From the NCBI GenBank assembly GCA_963402885.1, contig OY727096.1, forward strand, positions 28,811,820 to 28,875,819: a stretch of 64,000 nucleotides of DNA, in the 5' to 3' direction. Within the stretch, counting starts at the first letter, position 1, and every line of letters starts with the position of its first letter. A program made the position numbers and the translations under genes. The stretch comes from Antedon bifida. Its lineage: Eukaryota > Echinodermata > Crinoidea > Comatulida > Antedonidae. Positions 1 through 12,000 of the stretch are shown here, in pieces. Below the pieces are notes generated by a model. It ran no database searches. It was not told where the DNA came from and saw only the letters and a list, made by a program, of their open reading frames with translations.

Positions 1-3000
1 GCGCTCTGTTGAATGTTGTATTATTACAAGGAATCATAATTATCAATCCCTATAACTGGTTTAAAGATGCTTTATAATTGACCAGTTGCCTTACGCGTGT
101 GGAAGGATTTAAGTTCACTACCTGAGGAGAGGGTTCTATTAGGAATATTGGCATACTGTTTATGAACTATTTGTAAAATTAAATGTACATACTTTGTTTT
201 GAGATGTGGTTGATGCACCATTGGTTATGAGATAGTTTACTATCTCTAAATTAACTCCATCACTCCTTCTTAGATATAGATGTAGTGGTGTGTTTCCATC
301 CTGAAAAGAATCATAATTATCAAGGGTTACTAGATGAAATACAATTGGCTTTTACTTTGTAATATAATGAATTATAATAATAATTTGTCAAAATATAATA
401 CATATTTACTTTAATTGATTAAAAATAGTTATAAATAAAAAATTATTTAACACAAATTAAAATTTATTTGTTATGCTTGCAGGAGTAGGTTGGATGAATT
501 ATTGAAACAATTTTGAGTCATTCAAGGGGTGAGTACGAAACTACATTAGCACCATTAACACTAACAGGAGGTATGTTTATAAATTCCAAATAAATAAAAA
601 TATTTAATATATAAAACAAATAAATGTTACTATTTGATATGAGTAGGTCTAGGCCTAGCTATCCTTTATTAAATCTGATTTAAATGACAGGAATCTATTT
701 AGATTCCCCTCATTGAAATATAACCTTTCATCATTCCCTTCATGCCATTATTTGTACCATATTACACTCATTTTTTGTATAACATTGGATGCATTATTAC
801 AGTACATAACTTTGTGGTTAATGCATCTCTAGTCGCTTTGAAAAATATTTATGCCTTTCCTTTTAAATGAATGCTTATAGTATTCTGTGTTACATTTTTC
901 TATTAAAAATGGTTTGCAACTAAATCAAATTGTATTATTACTGTATGTAATATAATATAGTATAAAGTTGTGATTTTACATATTTTCAATTGTTTGTTTT
1001 CATATATTGTATGACTCTGGTTAACAAAAAAAATTCAATCCATCAAGTGCTTCAATTTCCCTAATTACTGCTGTGTTATTTAGACTTGAAATGTCTAATA
1101 ACTACCGTTGCTAGTAGTATTGATGTACAGTACAGCAATTGAATATACATACATTGTTTAGAGATGTGGTTGATGCACCATTGGTTACGAGATAGTTTAT
1201 TATCTCTAATTTAATAACATTTGTTCTTAGATATAGATGTAGTGGTGTGTCTCCATCCTGAAAAGAATCATAATTATCAATGCCTATAACTGGTTTCAAG
1301 ATGCTTTACAATTGACCTGTTGCCTTACGCGCGCGGAAGAATTTAAGTTCACTACCTGATATGATATGATATGAGGAGAGGGTTCTATTAGGAATATTGT
1401 CCTACTGTTTATGAACTATTTGTAAAATTAAATGTACATACTTTGTTTTGAGATGTGGTTGATGCACCATTGGTTATGAGACAGTTTACTATCTCTAATT
1501 TAACATCAGACCACCTCATTAGATATAGATGTAGTGGTGTGTCTCCATCCTGAAAAGAATCATAATTATCAAGGCCTATAATTGGTTTCAAGATGCTTTA
1601 CAATTGACCTGTTGCCTTACACGCGTGGAAGGATTTAAGTTCACTACCTGAGGAGAGGGTTCTATTAGGAATATTGTCCTACTGTTTATGAACTATTTGT
1701 AAAATTAAATGTACATACATTGTTTGGAGATGTGGTTGATGCACCATTGGTTATGAGATAGTTTACTATCTCTAATTTAACTTCATAACACCTTCTTAGA
1801 TATAGTAATTATCAAGGCTTTACAATATATGATCAATTCATGTTAAATCAACAATTTATAATTAAGGTATCATTTATATATTTAATTCTTTATTGTATTT
1901 TGCAAATGTATAGTATGTTTCCCGCTTTGCAATTTAATAAAGATGAAACACAAAACTATGCTATGTCATTACATTGGTGCACAATACTTTAATTCCATGA
2001 CAGGAAAAAAGAATTAGACATGTTCAAGGTTTACATTATTTTGTTAAATGTATTGTACATTACTTTGTTTGATGTGGTTAATGCATCTGGATGTACAAGA
2101 CTGTTCAGTATCTCTAATTCAAATTGATGATAGCCAAACCCTTTAGTGAATATGCTAAGATATAGATGTAGAGGGGTGTTTCCATCCCGAAATAAATCAT
2201 AATTATTAAGGCTTATGGGTTTAGAATTACATGCTATAAAATAGACATGTTGCAACTTTATGATTTTAAAAAGGCTCTAGCCTAAAAACATTTGCAATGA
2301 TGAAGATTATCTATATAAAAACATCAATTCATATAATTAATTAAGGTATCAGCCATATGTTTATTTCTTTATTATTTTGCAGATGTACAGTATGTTTCCC
2401 GCTTTGCAATATAATAAAGATGAAACACAATACTATGTCATTACATTAGTGCACTATACTTTAATTCTATGACAGGAAAAAAAAATTAGACAAGTTAAGG
2501 TTTACATTATTTTTGTTAAAATGTATTGTACATTACTTTGTTTGATGTGGTTAATGCATCTGGATGTACAAGACTGTTCAGTATCCTGAAATTAAAATCA
2601 ACAAACTGCATCTGATGATAGTAAAACTCTGTAGTCATGAATAAGCTAAGATATAGATGTAGAGGGGTGTTTCCATCCTGAAATAAATCATAATTATTAA
2701 GTCTTATTGGTTTAGAATTACATGCTATAAAATAGACATGTTGTAACTTTAAGATTAAAAAAAAGGCTCTATTACTAGCCTACAAACATCTGCAATGATG
2801 ATGATGATTATTTATTTAAAAATTTATAATTAAAATATAAAATACAATGTTGCTGTCATTACATTGGGTACACAATACTTTAATTGCATGATAGGAAAAA
2901 AGAAAGTTTAATGTGAAAAAACAAATGTTAACATTTATTGCACATTACTTTGATGTGGTTAATGCATCTTGATGAACAAGACTGGACAGTTTCTCTAATT

Positions 3001-6000
3001 TAATACCACACTTTATCAGATGATAGCTAAACTCTGTATGATGAACTATACTCAAATATAGATCATAATGTTCTTAAGCCTACTGGTTTAAAACTAGATT
3101 ATATAAAACTGTTGCTACTTTAAGATTTTAAAAAGGCTCTAATACTGATCTAAACATCTGCACTAATAATAATAATAATTTAAAAACCATATAAATTCAT
3201 ATAAAATCAATTAAAATAACAGTTTGCTTGTTTTCTTTATTTTGTAAAATGTATCTTTCACACTGTGCAATGATAATAGTGTAATACTGATTACTGTGTT
3301 ATATCATTACATTGGATGTATTATAAATTAATAGTACATTACTTTGTTTGTGGTTAATGTATATCTAGTCTCTTCTTACTTTAAAAAATATTTACACCTT
3401 TCCTTTTAAATGAATGCTTATATTATTCTGCATTACATTTTTCTATTAAAAATGGTTTGCAACTAAATCCAATTGTATTATTCTATGTACTATAATATAG
3501 TATAACGTTGTATTTTTACACATTTTTAATATACATATATTTTATATATATTTTTATATTCTAAATCAGTGCAATTAGGAGATCAGTTACTCTAGAGTGA
3601 TTAGTTTTTTACTTTTTGGGTATCCTGTCAATATTGACCAACATAATTACTTTGAAGCAAAAACTCAAGTCATATCTCATGAATGTTGACCCATCTGGAT
3701 TATGAACAGATGTTTTTAAAATTTGTTTAGCTATAAAGTCTTACTAAAACAAAATTGGTAATTCACAGGGCATTCTGATAAAGACATTTAACTGTTTCTC
3801 ATGATTTAATTGTTTTTATATTGTATATATTATGCGACTCTGGTTAATAAAGAAATTCAGTCAATCAATCAATCATATAATGTGTTTCAATTTTAATTAA
3901 TTAAATCAATGTATTTTTTTATTAATTTTATTAATTTAATTTATTTATGTAAGTATGTTTCCTGCTTTGCAATATAATAAAGATGAAACACAATACTATG
4001 TCATTACATTGGGTGCACAATACTTTAATTCCATTACAGGAACAAAAATTAGACATGTTCAAGGTTTAAATTAATTTTGTTAAAATGTATTGTACATTAC
4101 TTTGTTTGATGTGGTTAATGCATCTGGATGTACAAGACTGTTCAGTGCCTCTAATTCAAATTTACCACGCCTCTTCAGACGATAGTCAAACTCTGCAGGG
4201 GCAGGGAGTATGCTAAGATATAGATGTAGAGGGGTGTTTCCATCCTGAAATAAATCATAATTATTAAGGCTTATGGGTTTAGAATTACACGCTATAAAAT
4301 AGACATGTTGCAACTTTATGATTTTAAAAAGGCTCTAGCCTACAAACATTTGCAATGATGAAGATTATTTATATAAAAACATCAATTCATATAATTAATT
4401 AAGGTATCAGCCATATGTTTATTTCTTTATTATTTTGCAGATGTACAGTATGTTTCCTGCTTTGCAATATAATAAAGATGAAACACAATACTATGTCATT
4501 ACATTGGGTGCACAATACTTTAATTCCATTACAGGAACAAAAATTAGACATGTTCAAGGTTTACATTATTTTTGTTAAAATGTATTGTACATTACTTTGT
4601 TTGATGTGGTTAATGCATCTGGATGTACAAGTCTGTTCAGTATCTCTAATTCAAATTTACCACGCCTCATCAGACGATAGCCAAACCCTGTAGTGAATAT
4701 GCTAAGATATAGATGTAGTGGGGTGTTTCCATCCTGAAATAAATCATAATTATTAAGGCTTATTGGTTTAGAATTACACGCTATAAAATAGACATGTTGC
4801 AACTTTATGATTTTAAAAAGGCTCTAGCCTACAAACATTTGCAATGATGAAGATTATTTATATAAAAACATCAATTCATATAATTAATTAAGGTATCAGC
4901 CATATGTTTATTTCTTTATTATTTTGCAGATGTACAGTATGTTTCCTGCTTTGCAATATAATAAAGATGAAACACAATACTATGTCATTACATTGGGTGC
5001 ACAATACTTTAATTCCATTACAGGAACAAAAATTAGACATGTTCAAGGTTTACATTATTTTTGTTAAAATGTATTGTACATTACTTTGTTTGATGTGGTT
5101 AATGCATCTGGATGTACAAGTCTGTTCAGTATCTCTAATTCAAATTTACCACGCCTCATCAGACGATAGCCAAACCCTGTAGTGAATATGCTAAGATATA
5201 GATGTAGTGGGGTGTTTCCATCCTTAAATAAATCATAATTATTAAGGCTTATTGGTTTAGAATTACATGCTATAAAATAGACATGTTGCAACTTTAAGAT
5301 TCAAAAAAAGGCTCCATTACTAGCCTACAAACATCTGTAATGATGATGATTATCTATTTAAAAATTTATAATTAAAATATAATTACAATATGTTTATGTC
5401 ATTACATTGGGTACACAATACTTTAATTGCATAATAGGAAAAAAGAATTAAGTTTAATGTGAACAAAAGATTGTTAACATTTATTGCACACTTTGATGTG
5501 GTTAATGCATCTTGATAAACAAGCCTGGACAGTTTCTCTAATTTAATACCACACTTTATCAGATGATGAGCTAAACTATGTGTGATGGACTATACTCAAA
5601 TATACAGATCATAATGTTCTTAAGACTACTGGTTAAAAACTAGATAATATAAAATTGTTGCTAATTTAAGATTTAAAAAAGGCTCTAATACTGATCTAAA
5701 CATCTGCACTAATAATAATAATTTCAAAACCATATAAATTCATATCATTCACATCTTTACATTTTTCTATTGAAAATGGTTTGCAACTAAATCAAATTGT
5801 ATTATTCTGTATGTAATATAATATAGTATAAAGTTGTATTTTTACACAATTTTAATATATATATTTTAAAACTTAACCATAAACAAATGGAGCATGGATT
5901 AATGAATAAAAGTACCTTGTCCATTATTATTATTCCCACAAGAAGTAGACAACGGTGAGTATATAGATCATGATTACACGTACGTTGTAGCTACTACACT

Positions 6001-9000
6001 TAAGATTAGCCTACCAATAGGCCTACCTTAGGATGGGCCTATATCAATGTCGTAGTGGAGTTGTGGCTTGGTGGTTATGATGCTTGGCTACCACTCCAAG
6101 GGTCCTGGGTTCAAGTCCCGTCACATGTCAGGGTTTTTTCTAAGGACAAAATTACAACTCCCCTCCCAAAGACTTGTAATAAGACTTTGTTTATGTAGAG
6201 CATCTTGTGTATATGTTTGTCTTGTGAACCTCCGAGGGTCCCTAATGATCAGCAATTGGTGGATGGATCACCCTCTTTAAATATGGTTAAAAAAAAAAAA
6301 AAAAAAAATGTCGGCAAATCATAGGATTTACTACTAGTAGTAGGTCTAGAAGGCACGGGCCTAGTATCCTTGCTGATTTTGTAATTTTACATGTAGGCTG
6401 TGACAACAACTAGTTGTTGTCTCAGATGTAGGGCTACTACAGGTCATAAAATGCTACTTTAAGGTCATAAAAACATTAGCGTAGATCAATCGCGCCAAAT
6501 TTCGAACATTTTGGCAAAATTAATGTTTTTTTTTAACATTTTGGCAAAATTAATGTTTTTTTTTAAACACAAAGGGCACTACAATTTACAAATAATTTGT
6601 ATATCATTTATTTTGAATTAAGAAAAGTTATAATAAAATTATAATCGCATCGTTTTGTTCGGAGCCATAGCATCTAGCGCTAAAAATATGAAATATTAAT
6701 CATGCCACCAAGAGCGCGCGAAAGCATAGCCAACAACAAGGTTATAAAGGTTGTTGCGCATGTGCAGTAAACAATATATTAGGCACACAGCCATTTCGTT
6801 GTCAAGGACGGTTAATTAAACTGTGTTTATTTTTTAACATTGTGCTCTGTCGGTGAGAGTCATGGAAGCTTTGATCTCAAACTGATGCATATATTTCTAT
6901 TCCTTAATCCATGGACGGTGAGAGGAAATGGGTCTTTCATATACAGTAATCTTGTTCCAAATTTTTGAAAGTTAGTAGTAGTTAGTAAGTTTGAAAATAT
7001 AATTGCTGCGGTTTTCAAAATTTGGTGGAACAAGAGAAAGATCAAGTTGACCTAAAATTAATAAAGGTTTTACATGTTTATGGATAGAAGAATTGCAAAC
7101 ACTTTCTTGGATACAGATTTCACATGATAATGCCAAGTTGACTAATTAAAAGTGTCTGTTTTGATAGGTCTACATTCTCTTTTATTTTCACCATTAAGCT
7201 TCTATTTTTCGAAATAAAAATGTAATTAATTTGTAGTACAATAAATTTGTTTAGTTTCCTTAGTAGCTAAATGTGAATGAATGTAATAATATATTTTTAT
7301 ATACAATACATTTATTTAGTTTCTTGGAAGGTAAAACTGAAAGTGACTGAACCAAATAAAAATTAATCTAATTTAAAAATTCTTTTACACAACAACCAAT
7401 TCAATAAGTAATTGTCTGTAACTAATTTGTAAATAAAAACAGTTCACACATATTTGTGTTCTCTTCTCTAGTTGGTTCTGTGCATGTTTTTTTAAAGGCA
7501 GTGTTGTAGGCCCTAGTATTTGGTAGTTGTTATTTTACTGGTAAAAATGCTGTCAGTTCCTTGGTCCTTTGAAATTCTTTCACGACTTCACTTTTAATCA
7601 GCAGAGATTAAGTTTTATTTTGTGTACTATAGGTATGTTGTTTATGTTGGTATACATTTTAAAATGTATGAATTTTTTTATTTGCTAAAAACATAATAAT
7701 AATAAATTCAATTTTTTCTTGGTAATTGTGACTGCATACATTTCCCATACCTTATCGATGGTTTTCACAAGGTGTGGTTCATTCATACATATTTTTTCAA
7801 TTTCTTGCAATCCTTTTCCCCCAAAAATAGCAGCTTCCAATATATTTCTAAAAAAACAAAGCATTCAGGGACATTCAATAATTAAATTCTTATGATTTTT
7901 ATTTTCTAATAAAGAAAATTAAAAATAAAAAAATCTTAAATAATAATAATAATAATTAATAATAATAATAATATATATATAATATATATATATATTGTAA
8001 TTATATTGTATTTTGTGTTTTATAATATATAGTTATTTTTTTTATACTGTTTATAATTGTGCCTCTTTTACTTTAAATGTGTATATTGATTGTACACAAA
8101 CGTTATCAGCCAATGGCTGCTGTTTTGTATATGTGTTTTATACCTGAATAAATAAATTAAAAAAAAAAAAAAAAAGGTTATTTTTCTTGAATTTTATTGT
8201 CTAGAATTAAATAACTCACCTGCCCATTAAGGAATCTGCCATATGTCTGCTATGTGCTCCCTTAAAATCATAAAAAGTAAACACAAAATATCCAATATTT
8301 AAAAAATTAGTTAACTACAGTACATAGAATTACTATAGGTGATTGTCATAATTACACTTATTTAGGTATATAATTTGCGAACTTCTCACTGTTTGTATCT
8401 TTATTCTTTGTAAGAATTTTTGAGAACCTTAACTCGAGATCAATTGATAAACAACTGTTAATTATTTTGATCGAGTTTCTATCTATCTGACTGTAGTAGA
8501 AAAATGTACATGGTACAATTTGCATGAATGGATAGCAGGCAAATTTACTAACCATTGAAGCATCTGCACCACACTCCAATGCCACATTTTTTTCCGAGAT
8601 GGAATTTTATTTATTAATGCTTGTTACTTTCTGATCACTTAAACATTCTTACGAACCATTTTTTTATCTATTTCTTTAGAGCTGGAGGCCTGTTGTAAAG
8701 TCCAATCAAAAGTCGGATCCCAAGTCGGACTCGACACAGCAGTCTTAATTGACTTGGGTTTTATATCTTCCTGTGGTTAAAAACATAATCATTATTCAAA
8801 ACATATTTCAAATATCTATCTGGGCAAAAGAAAATATGAAGAAGTATACAATGTAGTACAATAGTACTGTCTAATAAAAAAAATGTCTAGAAATCTGAAC
8901 ACTTTACCGTTTCTTCTTTGTGAAGCAATTCAAACATTTCAACTCCACGTCGTATATTCTCAATTTCAATTGATTTCAGTCCATAAGTCTTCAACAGAGT

Positions 9001-12000
9001 CTCGTCAGATGTCTTGTTGATCTGAGCAACAGAATTCAACTGTAAAAGAATAACCATACCAATCACCCTGGATTATTTGTCTGTGTTTCTGTCTGTTATT
9101 AGTAAGATTACTTACAACAAGGCCAACAGCCATAAGTAAATAATAATCTTTATTGTCTTTCTTTCTTGTTTGTTCTTTTTCACATACATAAAATCAAAAC
9201 TAAAGACAAAAGACCAAAAAAAAAAGCTTTCGCTTATCGAGTTTTGGCCTTTTAAAATAAATAAAACTTAAACTAGAACGTATATCATTTCTGAGAAAGA
9301 AAAATCGCGTGCTAAAACGCATAGTGATACCGGACCGACAGACAGACCGACAGACCGACCGTCATAGTGAACTATAGAGCGTCCACGCGACTAAAAATAC
9401 TGAACAGATTTTGACCAAATATTGATTACATAAATAGAACTTAGTCCACAGAAAACTCCAGTTATGAATTTTCTAGCTTTAGCGCATATTTTGGAAAATC
9501 TTCACAATCAAATTGCATGTGTTGCATAGAAGCATGGAAGCGAACATTTTTACACAAGCAATCCCGGAAGCAATGACAAGGATACCTAATATAGACTTTA
9601 TTAATTTTTGACAGGATTTGGATGCGACCAAGATGTTATGCGTTTTCACTTTTTACCAATGCCGTTCTCTGAATTGACTCAATGAATAAATCAATGTACT
9701 AGCACAATTTCTGAACATAGGATTTAGTTTGTGCCATTATGCTGAAATGTCTACTCTAAAAAGGATTGCAAGCCAGGACTGGTTAGTCAGCCAGTCCCAG
9801 ATAGGGGGCATAGTTTGATTAGGCTGTGACGTGGATCTCTGATGCAAGTCCTTCTATGGTGTTTGTCCATGATAATAGATAAGAACACTATAAGAATTGC
9901 AAGTAACTTAAATTAGTCAGAAAAAAATATAGAGAGTGACAGTACTGATGGGCAATATTTAAAACAATTATTTTTAAGCAGTTCAGTCTAAAACATTTGC
10001 TACCGGTGTAATGAATTGATACAGACTTTGTATGAATGCAAAGTCAGTCGTTTATTATAGTAATCCTGTACAGGTGGTAGTCAAAATAACTATAGCATCA
10101 GCATATTACACGGGCACATAGTGAATGGATTGGAAGCAAAGTACCTGGCATATATACTACAAACTACTGGAGACTTTTATTTTTTTACACATTGAATTAA
10201 ATGTTTATTCACTAACTTTTTTGTCTTGAAGGGCATCTATAGTTTCTTGACTAACTCCTTCTCTTAGCATATACGGACGTATTCTTGACTCCATTATCTG
10301 TGAAGATACAACATTAGTTAATAATGGTGTTTGATTATCAACAAAAATAGTACATACAGTATCTTTACTGTTATCGTTTATTTTTTTGTGGTGAATAAAA
10401 ACAATATTATCGAAATGGCTGTTTACTCCATACCAAATACAGGGAAGCAGGTTCCTTTCAAGTTTCAAACGTGACCAGCTACAGTATTTCACCTTTGCAC
10501 TGTTTCGGTGTAGTTGAGTACAACCCTTGTTAAAACCGGGGGGAAACAATTGTTTTAATGGAAAAAGGGAGCAAACCGAAAATCATTGCCTAGTTGTTAC
10601 GACAACCACTCTAGTATCAATTCATTTAAATTGTTACTAAATGTTTGGTTGATTGTTACATCAGTGGGTAATGTATTTACCCACTAATTTTGCTGAAAAT
10701 GACATGGTCAAAATTGACATAAAATTAAGGTGGGTAAATAGAATCTTGAGCACAAACACTTTTCTATACATGATTGGTCAGTCAGATTATGAGGCTTGTG
10801 ATTTCTGCAATAAGTAAAAAGAAACAATGATACACTTGTTCTGAATAGAACTATGAACTAAGCCTATACCAACTCCACAGACATGTTTGCATTGTTGATT
10901 GTTGAATTATTGTTATATACCTCAAGTATTCAGTTGTATACTGTGTGGACTTTGTCCAAGTTGGCGTAACAATATGTGTCACGCGCTAAGTAATCAGTGG
11001 GGGGGGGGGATGGATGGGGGGGCGCACCCTCCGCACGTCCCCCTATAAATCGAACGAACGATTCGTACAAAGGACACCGCCATACAACCGCCCGTAGGCC
11101 TACCTATTGTTTAGATCGCTGGCAGTCAGCAAGCATAAATAAAAGTGTATATATACGTCAAAAATGGAACGGCGTGGTTACCTATAGATCATCATCATAG
11201 AGGATATGTTAATAATAATATAGTACACTAACTGTGGTAGGTCTGTGCTGTAGTATACATTATAGCAACCGATTTTTTTTCTAGGCCACCCACCCAACTG
11301 TATCAATACCTATTTATATATTTAATTTCTTCAACAAATTGATGTAAATAAATATTTTGATATATTATAAGCATTAAATTTTGCGCTTTTTCCGGGGCTT
11401 CCCCTAGATGTACGTTCGCATTGAACTGAATGCAACGCAATCAAAACTAAATACTGAGTGAATGAAATCGGCAACAAAATGTAATTAGTCACGTGATTGG
11501 AGGGAAAAAGTATGATCGTTTTGCTCATTGGTAGCATGCTACATATGAGAGTGTCTTTTCCTGCAAATTAGAGGTGCCATTTATCATAAATTTTATGTGA
11601 GAGAGTACCATTTCCGGCCATCTGGGGGACGTCATTTATCAAAGTTCGCTTCGCCACAGGTCCTGTCGACGGCGGCCCTGTACAAACACCTTTTTTCGCG
11701 AAGCGCTCTGTTGTGACGCTTAGGCCTATGTGGAAAATGTCACTCTTTAATTGGCTAGTACCTCAGTTTTCATATTTAAAATATCAATTGTTAATACATT
11801 TATAATAACGTGAGAGTGCCATTTCCGACCATCTAGAGGTGTTATATTTTCAAAATCGATTTTGAAAATATGTGGACTCACTACAGTTGCGCTGCTCCCC
11901 CCCCCCCCCCCCCACCCCCCTTCACAAATTCCTGGATCCGCCCCTGGTAATTGCATAGATAAAAACATTTTGGAGAACTTGAGAATAGAATCGCTTAAAA

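Larger units (their letters stand above)
4314..5291. repeat. Two near-identical 489-bp tandem copies, each with one ankyrin exon
   Basis: The block 4314-4802 is repeated at 4803-5291 with only a few base changes. One of them alters the acceptor from CTG to CTT on the plus strand (CAG to AAG on the gene strand). Each copy contains one complete type II exon and its flanking introns. It is a very recent unequal-exchange product, or an assembly duplication. Confidence 0.85.

Noticed and set aside
4415..5182. Two identical 92-codon plus-strand frames
   Set aside because: They are antisense shadows of the duplicated type II ankyrin exons and introns, and cross splice sites of the real gene.
6053..6130. 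A functional tRNA gene
   Set aside because: A and B boxes are present, but the acceptor stem and anticodon arm do not pair well and the sequence continues into a SINE body with poly-A.
6068..6280. 70-codon frame at the SINE, and the similar one at 39297-39620
   Set aside because: The frame overlaps the tRNA-like promoter and body of a SINE. Both copies share it only because they share the element.
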